Source: Acanthosoma haemorrhoidale (lineage: Eukaryota; Arthropoda; Insecta; Hemiptera; Acanthosomatidae). Taken from it: 64,000 bases of DNA. Below, in pieces: positions 46,060 through 57,520 of this stretch. The translations under genes were made by a program, and so were the position numbers. Below the pieces are notes generated by a model. That model did not search any database. It was not told the DNA's origin and saw only the letters and a program-made list of their open reading frames with translations. The first letter of the stretch is position 1; each line of letters starts with the position of its first letter. The stretch covers positions 169,891,226 to 169,955,225 of the forward strand of contig OV884011.1 in the NCBI GenBank assembly GCA_930367205.1, in the 5' to 3' direction.

Positions 46060-47574
46060 GTATTATATCTTCGTGCTTTTATGGAAGAGTTTTATTGGGC
46101 CGGCTTATTATTATTAACATTGGTTATGGTATTATATCCTTAAAAGTAGAAATAAAATATTGCAAATAAGGATCTTAAAATAATATCTGAACCTCCTCCA
46201 GATGAGCTCATTACACCAGTGGACAAGATCGGGACGATGGCCCCGACGCATTGGAAATAAAAGTATGTGTATCTGGGATCCGAAATAATCAGTGACATTT
46301 TTCCTCTTATTCAAACCGGAAGGCTTAGGCACTTGTAGTTTTTTTTTCTCCACTGTTCTGGCGGAAGTGATGTGAAATAGAGGTGGACTTTGAGGTGTTG
46401 TAAAGAGAAGAAATACCCTATAATTCATCTTCCTTCGCCATTAGTGGTGACTGGTAAAATCTCTGCAAGCTGTGCATACCTAAAATACCCATTAGTTGCG
46501 ATTTCTTCGAAGGATCAACATCATGCTGAGCAGTAACTTTTGTATAATTTTCGGGGACCACTTCAATAAGTACAGTTTGCTACAATTAACAATTTTAGAA
46601 CAGTATAGGATTGAAAACACTTATAATAAAATATATTTATATACACATAAACACTTAAAAACCGTAATGGCATAATTCATAGTAAACTATTGATTCAGGA
46701 GAGGTGGTTGCAGAAGGAGAGACAGGTATGGACTAGGTTAGGGGTTGAGAACATCAACCTCTGATTAAGAGTTTTTCATGTAGGTCTGCATGATTTCACC
46801 TTTGTAAAGAAGGTAGGGTTTACGGTTCTATGTAGCTTGTTTGTTCATTAGTTCGGTTGGCTGTAGGCTTCCACCGCTACACAATCGGCTTCTCCTGAAT
46901 CTTTGGTAAATATTTCAACAAATACTCTGGTCAGATTTGCCAACTACGGTTAACACAAGGTACACGATTTGCCACAACACAAGGTAATCAGGCATTGCCG
47001 GCGTCGATTGTCCATTACATGTTCCGCCAAACCGACTTTTGCTGGGCTCCTTCATCCTCCAACCATCGATCCCTGCGAGCACTAATAAATAATAAGGGTG
47101 TCGTGCAGCAGTATAGTTCAAACATCGGCTCCTCCCCATCACCACCACCGATGACTGCAGATCTGTCTGAGGAGCAAGCCTAACTAATATAATAATAGCT
47201 AACTAAATCATGGAACTGCATAAACCAAACCACATGTACAAGTGCTCCACCAGGCTCTCAGGCGTCGTCTATTCCTTCGGGCAGTTCACTCATGAGTCTT
47301 ATGATACAACTGTCATCTACCGAATCATTTCGCGCGCTATTAGAACATTTAGATAAGACTTGTCGGTCCAAGTTAAAACGTTTTATCACAGGAAATACTC
47401 AAGTAAAATTCGTTCAGCAGGTAGTAGAGATAATTTAACACTTTACTAAACCCTCATAAAATCCGAAAGGGTTCAGCTATAATTTAATCCATTGTTCTGA
47501 AAATCACATACGCGTGAAATATAATGTGTAATTGTTTAGATCTTGATTTATGAAAATTTCTTCTTGCTAATCTG
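46060..47574. other. RhoGEF intron 2, first part
   Basis: No exon was recognised. The minus-strand frames 46132-46428 and 46915-47148 and the plus-strand frame 46995-47183 show no domain. The region 46880-47180 is less AT-rich than its surroundings and may be a diverged repeat. Confidence 0.4.
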
Positions 47575-47826
47575 TCATTCAGAATGGGATCATGCGAAAA
47601 GTGGTCCGACATACCTCTCTCGAGAGGTTAAAGAACGCTGACCTGCACCTGTTGCTTGGTGTGCCGTCGGTGGGTGAGTTCATCCGCCGGAAACACATCA
47701 AGTTTTTTGTCTCGTTGCAGGACCTAACCAACCCAGTGTTTAACACTATCACCCCATTAAGGTTGATCAAAAAGGTGAGCCCCATCACCTTTATTATACA
47801 GTTTAGTCCATTCACTTATAATGTAT
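47575..47826 (+). pseudogene. LINE family B ORF2 C-terminal fragment
   Basis: The plus strand encodes QNGIMRKVVRHTSLERLKNA, then VPSVGEFIRRKHIKFFVSLQ and a TNPVFNTITP end (47579-47757). This is homologous to the C-terminus of family A and of the intact LINE. The final part of the ORF is deleted, and the 3' untranslated region with the GGTGAGCCCCATCACC hairpin (47775-47790) follows. It is 5'-truncated. Confidence 0.85.
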
Positions 47827-48320
47827 ATCATTATACTTGTTTATTCATTTTATAATTTCTATAAAATAACAAAACCTGTATATAATGTAGTGATGCTACA
47901 GGAAATACAAAAATAATTTGTAAATAGATTCACCTGAGGATCTATAATCATATATAATTATCTGTAAATTTAAAGGGGCTATGAAAGAAAAAAAATCATT
48001 ATACTTGTTTATTCTATTATATAATTTTTATAAAATAACAAAACCTGTATATAATGTAGCGATGCTACAGGAAATACAAAATAATTTGTAAATAGATTCA
48101 CCTGAGGATATATAATTATCTGTGAATTTAAAGGGGCTATGAAAGAAAAAAAATCATTATACTTGTTTATTCCATTATATAATTTTTATAAAATAACAAA
48201 ACCTGTATATAATGTAGTGATGCTACATGAAATACAAAAACTAAATTGTAAATAGATTTGCCTGAGGACCTTTAATTGTATATAATTATCTGTGAATTTA
48301 AAGGGGATATTAAGAAAAAA
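47827..48320 (+). repeat. Three head-to-tail copies of the LINE family B 3' tail
   Basis: Units start at 47827, 47995 and 48153 and are 168, 158 and about 168 bp long. Each begins ATCATTATACTTGTTTATTC and ends in AATTTAAAGGGG followed by an A-rich run that passes directly into the next unit. Only the first is preceded by the rest of the LINE. The units differ by a few substitutions and small indels. Confidence 0.92.
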
Positions 48321-48728
48321 CATATCTGTCATTGTCAGGGAAGGCAATATCTTGAAGAAACTTGAACTGCGCTGAACTGCCATCCATGATTCAGACCACC
48401 TTACTGTAAAACCTTCTATAGCTTTCCAATATTAATTATAATTAGTAATAAGAAAATATTAAGAAAAAAGAATCGCTTAGGTGTTATGGTGTTATTTAAT
48501 AAATAATGAACAAAAGTTAACACTTTATTGGTTATATTAAAAAGAGTAACTCCTAACCATTATCAATAATCTTGTCAATTTTCCATTTTTTATTTTATTT
48601 CTAAATCATATCGATATATATATATATATATATACTTGTTATACATATATATATACAGCTATATATACTCGATACAAATGAAGTTTTCGGCAAGTTAAGA
48701 ATTGATTGCGTACTGCCAGTTACACCAG
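48321..48728. other. Intron sequence with AT microsatellite
   Basis: Contains an (AT)n stretch at about 48614-48634 and a second TATATA cluster to 48666. No coding sequence was recognised. The first ~25 bases resemble those after another family B tail at 59312. Confidence 0.6.
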
Positions 48729-48836
48729 GGGACTCCCCTTAGTGAAAGGCACTCATTAGCCCAAAATAATTTTCCCACATCCTAATTTATAAGTTTGAGA
48801 GCTAAGGGGGAAAAAAAAAAAAAAAAAAAAAAAAAA
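48729..48836 (+). mobile_element. 108-bp 5'-truncated tail of the intact LINE family (family C)
   Basis: GGGACTCCCCTTAGTGAAAGG... to GAGAGCTAAGG matches 14738-14817, with about two differences, and ends in a run of about 26 A. It is flanked by a perfect 13-bp direct repeat, CCAGTTACACCAG, at 48716-48728 and 48837-48849. This is the target-site duplication expected of target-primed reverse transcription by a LINE. Confidence 0.97.
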
Positions 48837-51800
48837 CCAGTTACACCAGTTTTACTTCACTGAGTAAGGCGATTTGTAAATCATTCAAAACGTAAGAATC
48901 AAATTGTCAATGCTCGCTTTAAAAGTGCTTTTAAACTTATATTAAAATTAATAAAATACTACTCATTAATATAATAAGCATTAGTTCACTTATTACCTAG
49001 ACCTTGAATAATATTCTCGGTAATAATTGAAGTATTAGAAGGCTTTGTCATTTTCTATTCTCCTTAGTATTTACCATGAAAACAATGTTTTGAATCACAT
49101 CATACCCTTGAATATCCCATTCCATGTTGGGAAGGTCACTAGAATACCCGCGTGGGTTGGAGTTGTGGAATGACTCAATATTTCAGGCGTGGGGTCTTAA
49201 TCTTTTATTTTGCAGGGCCTGGGTTTCTACTTTGTTGTTAAACATTTTCAGACTGTATTTACCTTTATAGATGTTACATTTACATCCGTTCAACATATTT
49301 ATCCGTCAGTCAAATTATTTTAATTGGCCTGATCAAAATTGTTTCAAGGAAATTATTCAAAACTTATTTGATCAAGTTCAATGTTAATTAAGTAAGAGCT
49401 GTCAGCGTCGCTGTCGTGTCAAAGTATAAGTGAGGCGACATAGTTCGTTACTAGATACATTATTCGTTCGGGTTGTATGGAACATTTGCTCCTTCATCGG
49501 AAATAGTAAATCCAGCTAGTTCAAGTGATGGAGGAAGATATGGCTTTTGTTAACAAAAAACATAAATGAACCAAAAGAGTTATTAAAAATAGAAGGGTCT
49601 AAAAATAAGTCATGTGTCAAATGGAATGCAAAAATACATTCCATCCTGTTTATAGGGTATTAAATGTATGATTATGTTTCAATAGTTGTATTGATGATTA
49701 CTATATATTTCTCATATAGATTATCTGATGTAATATACAAAGTAATAATCAACATACAGTGAAAAGATAAATTATTGAAAATTAAATAATAATTTAGAAG
49801 TTACGTTAAATAATATAATATTAAGGGGAAAGAAACTACAAAACATAGAAAGTATACCACACATTATCACAATGTTACTTATGCTTCTCATTTGTTTATT
49901 AATCTGTCAAAATCAATTTATAAATTCATTTAGGGATTTATAATATGTAATATTTGTTATGTAATGCCTATGAATGCTCGGGCCATCCCTTCCCCTCGTA
50001 ACCACAGCCGCCATGATCGGCTTCGCCTTTTCTCTCTTAAACAACGAGCACTCTTAGCATGTTCATAAAATTTTGGGATGTTGCCTGTCACAATTAAAGT
50101 ATCCCAATAACAATAAATTATAAATCTGGATTTTTCAACGATTAGCCTGTTTGCCCGTGTTCTTAGGAATTCGTGATCTTCACTTCTAATAATTTGGTAT
50201 TTATCAACTTCCTTTTTATTGTATTTTTTACTCTCAAGCGTTATCAATGCTTAGGCTAATGCAGTGGACTCGTGACAAGATTTGATCCAAGACACGAAAA
50301 ATGAGAATGGTAAATATGCAATTTTGAAGATTTTATGAACCGAAATTAGAACGGTTTTTTAGGTGCTAGCTAGTCCCAAGTCCTCTTTTGGCACATGTTA
50401 AAAAATTGTTCTCCTCAAATCCCAAATTCAAAATCATGTTATGATAATGCCATAATAAATTTGAAAGAACATTCAATCAGGGTATATGTGCTAGTTGTTA
50501 GTACAGCTTATATCAATAAACAACACCTTCTGCAAACGAAGCTGTATGATTATTTATTCATACAAGCGCTTTTGCCAGTGCAAATAAAAGTGCAAAGTAA
50601 TGCAACGTCCCTATTTATAAATAATTATACCGATTTGTGGGAATACCGTGTTGTTGATTAACTTGGCTTTGACTTGTGCCATGAAAACATGTCCAGCGTT
50701 CGTTCATGAACGGTTTCCAATATTTTTGTTCAATATTTAATTAAGTAGCCTAAACGAAATCGGTGCTAAGAAACTATCAGAAGGTGTTTAATTACGTATT
50801 TTTGGGGGTGTCTTCCCTCTATTGCTCCGCTGTACCTTTGGGTTACCCCCAAGTAAAGAAAAGTAAAGGCCAGGGGGCGTTTAATCTAGTAATTTATTAG
50901 GCGCATGTGTTTTTATATCCTAGATTAAGAAAACGGAATTCCAAATAACCCTGCAATTTTAATAGATATCTATTTGTAGTTTAAAACCTTGCAAAACTCT
51001 ATGAATGGTTTATGAGACTAGTGAACGGTGCTGGGGGCATTCGAAGAGGGGAAGCGAATGCCAGAGTGTTATTCTCTGTGTTGCACACTCTTGGCAGTCA
51101 AGTATAATAATATGCTCTACTGATCCCATTACACCACAACACTATAACGGAGTCGGCTTCTACTAATGATTATTACCATGTGTATACTTGTTTTGTTTAA
51201 TTGGCTATTAATAAAAGAATTTATTGAAAAAGTCATCTGTGAACTTGTCTAGTAAGCCGGATATTTGTAAAAGAAGCCGCACACGACTTGAGAATGCTAA
51301 GCTTGTGCTTGTGAAGGGGGACTATATTGGGAACCAAACAGACCACCCTAAAAGCAGGCACTAAGTAAATATTTATTTGGCCCAGGTTTGCATTAGTAAA
51401 AACATCGGTGGCTATAATATTGGCCGGTCTTAGCTTTCTATCAGTCCGTCAACACCAATGTGTTGGTCTTACGTTTGTTCCACGATGCTTTAACAGAAAT
51501 GTTTATTAAATGTCGAATTTGACATCAGTATTGATATTATGCCTGTGATGGTAGAACGTAAATTATGTACATGTCTAAATACATGTAATATGCCATGTTC
51601 AAAATTCTACCCCTAGATAGCCACCGTCTTTAGTTTTCTTCTCTCGGGGTGTCTTATTTTCTGTGTCCTCAGTTTGCAAGGTACCTCTTCAGAAACTTCT
51701 CCATAACACATATAATATACACATAATGATGTTTTCCTATATGATCGTTCAAGATTACAATACAAGCATTGTCTACAATTCATCTTGAGGCTCAGAACAA

Positions 51801-53094
51801 GATTTCTTTTTTTTTTTTCGAAAACAAAACTTTTTTTTATTTTGATATATTTATATTTACAATATTTAGAATCTGCAAGGGACTAATTAGTATTCTAAGG
51901 ACACCGAAGCACCACCATTGTATTCAGAGAATAAAGTAATTAAAAAATGTTTTTTTTTTGTTTTCAAATGTGAAGTTTTTTTTTAATGTTTTGAAATGTC
52001 TTAGTATATATTGAACTTGCTTTCCTTAGTTCAATGTACTAATTAACTATACTTATTTTACAAAAATTGGGGAATAAAGGAGGGGGTCCTTGAGGGATTT
52101 TGTGTGTCAGATGTTTTACCACTTATTCGGAGGGTTAACTAAAATTGCACTCTGTTACTCGTACATACATTGTTCGTGGATTTACAATATTTGTTCTTTT
52201 AAAATTCTGATGTACATGATACATGGCTTTTTGATAATTAAAAAGGTGGCGGAGCTCTCCTTAAGGATGTTTGTAACTACTAACTTAAAAACTAAATTAA
52301 CCTAAGTTTCTCAGACAGACTGTTGCCATTGATGTGGAAAGGGTGGTGGAACCATGGTGTTGCTAAAGTGTTGGAACGAGTTAAAAAAGTTTGTGAGTCT
52401 CCGGTGGAATAGATACATACATAAATACAAACTATTGATGTGACTAAATTATTAAGGTTAATGTTAAATGATTATTTTATTTATTTTAGAATTGAGCTTA
52501 TCATGTGATTGTTAATTGCACCGCTGACTGTTTGAAAACGTTTTGCTAACCCTTCTGATGGAGACACAAGTATTTTTATTTATATTAAAACCACCCCATA
52601 AGTGGCTACCAACCAATTAAATAGGAATGCTACCTCTACATACATACATCCTAGTATGTATGTGTAAATAGAGGGTCATTTGGTCATCTGTTGCAACATG
52701 CCATGTTACCACTATCTTCTAACCTTTCAAATATAATGTAGTGTGGATTGAATTTAATCTTATAATTCTCTTAGCCACTATAGCCATTCATTATTTTTTT
52801 TTGGAATTATTTATTTAATGAATTATCTATTGTACTACTTTATGATTTCTAGATATGTTAAAATGTTACTACATTCGTGCCTATGGTGACTTGAAGAATA
52901 CCTAAGACTGATTCAGAAAATGTATTTCTAATGTGCATAATTTCATAGTGCCTTCGGCACGGAATCGTTGATATTTATTATGATGACGGCCATCTTTTGT
53001 TTGTTATAATCACCATTAAATGCTCCTTCCAACTGTTGCCATACTCCCATAACTTGGTCACCTCTAATACCAGTTTTACATCTAAAGAGTTTTA

Positions 53095-53240
53095 TGTCAG
53101 TAATTATTAGTTGTGGTCCTCAACTTACTATTTCTTAGTAGCCGAGGAATACTTATGTCGACATGGCCGCGGCTTGAACCCCGGACCTCCCCAATCCCTG
53201 CAATCATTACCTGCATGAACAATAGCCCAGTCAATATCAA
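53095..53240 (-). repeat. tRNA-like repeat fragment
   Basis: CGCGGCTTGAACCCCGGACC (53168-53187) resembles an antisense tRNA T-arm and variable region. A CAGTAATTATTAG block lies about 65 bases before it, as in other members of the family. Confidence 0.5.
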
Positions 53241-53559
53241 GCCTCTTCAGCTTGACCTTGCTATACATGGCATTCATGATATTTGATGTACCCCAGACCT
53301 GTTCTTCTTTGGCAAATAATTATTATTTACGTCGGAACAGAAATGCTTAGGTCGATTATTTTAAATATTACTAACAATATTTGTATTATTATTATGAAAC
53401 TGCTTTCTGTGACTTGGTAGCTCTAATAATGTTTAAAGAAAATTCATTATTCTCTGGTAAAATAATAATAACTGATAAAGCGATCTGATCTTTATGAAGC
53501 ATATTATTTTTATTTATTGGCATAAATTGAATTGATTATGCTGGTGTGAAAATTAAAAT

Positions 53560-53705
53560 CCTGTAGTGGTCGATATGGTCGTGCGGGCTAGAGCGTTAAG
53601 GGGCCTTAAGTTTTCTAGCCCACAAGACCTCAACAAGACTTCACACCGAACTGTTGAACGTGTTGGGTGGGCTGGTCGCTTACTGAGTTAATTATTACCG
53701 TGACT
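53560..53705 (+). repeat. Possible tRNA-derived SINE head
   Basis: TAGTGGTCGATATGGTCGTG then GGGCTAGAGCGTTAAGG (53565-53602) resembles an RNA polymerase III A-box region of a tRNA-like promoter in sense orientation. No clear B-box or tail was found. Confidence 0.35.
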
Positions 53706-54342
53706 TTTCTTTTAATAAAAGCACATTTACTGAAAGCTGAAAAAGAAAATCCATTCACCAAACCTGATAGGTCATTATTTTTCGTCCTCGGCAATGCTTT
53801 ATCATTTAAATATTAAATCCTGCAATGAGGAGATAACTCAACTTTCGCTGTAACTTTTTCTTTTTGAGATGTGATTCTCATATCTGAATTTTACTTTATA
53901 CCAGGAGAACATTTTACAGAATCTCACATTATCTTATAGAATTTCACATCTCTCACAATCTTAATTAAATGTTTCGCTCGTTCTAAATTTAGACGATTAA
54001 ACAATAGCTTCGGAATTTTATTAAGAACTATAATGTATGAAATAATCAGTTAATGAAATAGGATTGTCATTCGACTGTGTGATTTATTCTTTGAACTTAA
54101 AATATTACTTCTGGTTATCTATTTAAGAGGTGCAAGAAAACATGTTACGGCAGTAAAATTCCGTTCAGTTGCTCGAAAGTATTAATACAGTACCTTAAAA
54201 TTTTATAATCAAAAGTATAGTGTCAAAAAAATCCCACCTTCGCATTTGAATTTTTATAGTATAAGTATAAATAAAGTTAATGTTTGCATTAAGTTTCATT
54301 TTTTAATGTTTATATTATTTATTTTTATTATTATTATTGCAG

Positions 54343-54503
54343 GCGATTGCTATGTAACGGCCCTTCTTTCCGGCGGTCGCCCTCAGCGCGGCCAGACCAT
54401 CTAGTGCACTCTTACACGACTATTACCATCCATAAAGACGACCGAGGGTATGGCATGAAAGTGTCTGGTGATAACCCTGTATACGTCCAGTCGGTCAAGG
54501 AAG
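54343..54503 (+). CDS. RhoGEF2: PDZ-RhoGEF exon 3 (start of PDZ domain)
   Basis: PDZ-RhoGEFs activate Rho at the membrane; the PDZ domain binds C-terminal tails of receptors such as plexins. This 161-bp exon follows TTATTGCAG and ends GAAG|gtatgt. It encodes an Arg-rich lead (RLLCNGPSFRRSPSARPD), then VHSYTTITIHKDDRGYGMKV and SGDNPVYVQSVKEG. The block HKDDRGYGMKVSGDNPVYVQ matches the PDZ domains of ARHGEF11/ARHGEF12 and insect RhoGEF2 (QKDDNGFGLTVSGDNPVFVQ type), with GYGM as the carboxylate-binding loop. Confidence in the family is high; the gene symbol is by homology to the fly gene. Confidence 0.92.
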
Positions 54504-55049
54504 GTATGTTGATAATGGTTATTTTTCGGAAAATTTATTATTGTTTTTAGTATACATGTTCCATGAGGGAAATATCCCTCAAAGAAATGTTGTTGTTTTT
54601 TCAAATATTTTTATCCGTTCACCCTTTTTTACCTTTTGAACCGTTTGTTGATTTTGACTACTTATAATAAAATAGTCGTAAGTACAGAAAATCATCCATT
54701 TTGACGGACTTGATGAATTCATAAATATATTACATCAGCTTACATTGATTGGATTTAAGACGAAACTCTCTTAAGTCTAAAAAGTGATGAAAGCCAATCA
54801 TTTTGGCACCTAAAAGTCAGTTAATTGTAAGCTTTAAACTGGATTCGACATAAGTTGTTTTTTTTTGTAGTTTAATTTAGTTTTTTAACTAACCACTCGG
54901 TATCTCTACTGCACAACTGTTAACAGAGAGCGTTACTTACCTGTAGCCCAGAGTTATACAATCCTTACAGGTGTTTGTCTATGCGTCCTACGCCCATTCA
55001 AAACGACTACTCGAGATATTATTTGATCACCTGAACTATCATAAAGACC

Positions 55050-55121
55050 CTATAAGGATCTATAATTGTATATAATTATCTGTAAATTTAAAGGGGCTAT
55101 GGGAGGGGGAAAAAAAGAAAA
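55050..55121 (+). mobile_element. LINE family B extreme 3' tail remnant
   Basis: AAGGATCTATAATTGTATATAATTATCTGTAAATTTAAAGGGGCTATGGG followed by an A-rich end matches only the last ~70 bases of the family B tail, so it is a severely 5'-truncated insertion. Confidence 0.8.
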
Positions 55122-57450
55122 GTCCTATGATAATTATATAGAGTGGCTCTCTTATCAAAATAAATTCGTGAAAGATAAAATGGAAGGAGGTCATAAGATT
55201 ATGAAGCAACAAAAAAAAATAGTTGATTCTTAAATGAGTATTGAACGAGGTAGAGGGGATTGTGAGGAATTTGAAAATAACATAACTTTTTAGACGCCAT
55301 TAATCTTGGAAGAAAAAAACCAGCTCCAGTGCAGACTGTGTGTGCCTTAGTGATTACAAATGCATCCGAGGTACAAATGTCATAATGAGTGAATGGAATT
55401 TATTGTTGGTCCCCTAGAATAAAAAAAATCTCAATAATAGGCGAGCTTTTCTAAAACGGCTCAACTTAAGTTACGCTGTACGTCCTGGAAAATTCAAATC
55501 AATACTACTACATCTTTACGCGTGACTTTCATCCTTCGACGTAGTCAATGTTTTCCCGTAAACTTTGACACATTTAAATAATTAGGACTTGGAAACCGTA
55601 CACGAAAATAAAACAGTCAACGGGCAAAACTATTCAAGTATTTATAAACTTCCCTTTTCCCAGAAACTATTGACATATCAACTTAAACTGTGGCCAATTT
55701 GGACACGTAGAGCCCGAATTTACGGGTACGCTATAAAGGGTAACATCAAAACTAACGGATTTTTTTCTGAAAATCTCTAAGAATTATCACAGGTGAAACA
55801 TTTTACGCGCGAAATCATACCCTTCGCATGGACCTATAAATTCCTTACGTTCTTGGCTGCATTAGAACATTATACAGATAGCTTCACAACAAACCCCGTA
55901 CAAGGACTTGCCTGTGACATTCAACGGAGATAGAGATGACGTTGGTAAAAAACTCTTCTAAATTAATAACAATAAAATATCTTCAAACATAGCTCCAACA
56001 GTGTAGAGGGGTACTCGCTGGATGAACAGCGATACCTACATGTTATTTTGTCATTTACACCACATTCGTTGGTTGTGACGTCCCAGTTGTGAATCAATAA
56101 ATAAAGTTTAAAAAATAAAATAAATTGTAAATGTCCATTCTTTATATTGAAACAAGTATTCAAATTGTGTATAAAAAACCTGTTGACTATCCGTGTGCCG
56201 TAGTTATTACTGGGATACGTTTAAAGGAGTTTTAGTGAATTTATTTTATTTTATTTTCAAAGGTTAAAATATGCCCAAAATAGTTATGATGTAAAAATCA
56301 TTGACGTTAACTAGGCAGTAATTGAGATATATGCTGTAAATGTTTCGTTTAGAGACTGGTCACTAGGTAGCCGATAGGATGAAGTCACTGCCTATTTCAG
56401 TATCCTTACCTCTGGCGGTGGGGAATCACGCCTTCTATTTGAGTAACGAATCAGAATGAATTTGCTTCTAATAGTGTTGTACGTCATCACAATTCTAAGA
56501 CAGCTCGTTGGGGGCTCTCTGCCATTCTAACTGTGGCTAGAATAAGAAGATTCATAAACAAAAATTATTTGCCAATGAAGAAAGGCTGCTCTAACAACTG
56601 AGCTGGTCCTGCACGAGTGACCACAACAAAAATTGACAGTATTCAAATGTATTAGTTGATCTAAGTACCAGTGGGTATGCTTTTTTTTACAGTATGTTTC
56701 AAGGATTGCTTTTTGTTAAGGATTATGTCACTCTGTAAGTTTTAAGATTGTTTATAAATATTAATTTTTGTGTAGTTTGTTGTATTTCGAATACTTTCGC
56801 AGTCCAGATTTGACGTGATTCGAAATTACCATGGCTATATTGTCCAAAGGATTTATTCATTGCATAACTTCTTCCAATAAGATAACCTCCTAATAATATG
56901 TAGCTAAAATATATAAGATTATATAAATGCTATTATAGAAAAAATAAATATGATTATAAAAATATTTAGAATGAAATAAACCAAAAATATCTGAGATTTC
57001 CCAGAAGAGATAAAAACAAAAACAGCCTATCTAATAACTAACTGATAATATCTGTTCCAAATACAAAACATTTAATTTCAACAGCTACAAATTGTAATTA
57101 TACTACATGCTTAATGTTTGAGTAGTAATTATAAAATACTAAATGGTCCTATTTCATGATATTCTAAAAATATTTTTAATATTACCAATTTATCAATTTT
57201 TTTACTCAACTAACGTCGAAAGAAATGAAAAAAAAATATTTTCGTGGTCCTCAGTGAACTCAATCGAAAGTGACATACTAGCTTTAAAAGTGAAGCTTCT
57301 CCTTCTTCAGGCGGGTAAATAATTACATTTTACGTGGATGCTATAAAATTTACCTAGTATGTAAACATTCTAATTATATAAGTGAAACAGGTACTTTAAA
57401 TCGTAAATTTTCTAGAATTGACTATTGTTTGTGCAAGTGCATCCAGCATA

Positions 57451-57520
57451 TTTTCTGCCATCCCGACCTTGGTAGCTAAAAAGTGCATTTATGAACATCA
57501 CTGACGGTGATGGCAGAAAA
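57451..57520. repeat. 12-bp perfect inverted repeat
   Basis: TTTTCTGCCATC (57451-57462) and GATGGCAGAAAA (57509-57520) are exact reverse complements around a 46-base loop. The stem is too short for a typical microRNA precursor; it could be a decayed foldback element. Confidence 0.5.

Larger units (their letters stand above)
48850..54342. other. RhoGEF intron 2, last part
   Basis: No exon was recognised. tRNA-like fragments lie near 53.17 and 53.6 kb. Open frames at 49957-50247 (minus), 50395-50661 and 52090-52305 (plus) lack recognisable motifs. The intron is AT-rich with several poly-T runs. Confidence 0.45.

Noticed and set aside
47827..48320. CRISPR-like or satellite array
   Set aside because: Only three units of ~160 bp, joined at A-rich LINE ends and matching LINE 3' tails elsewhere; this is eukaryotic DNA and there are no spacers.
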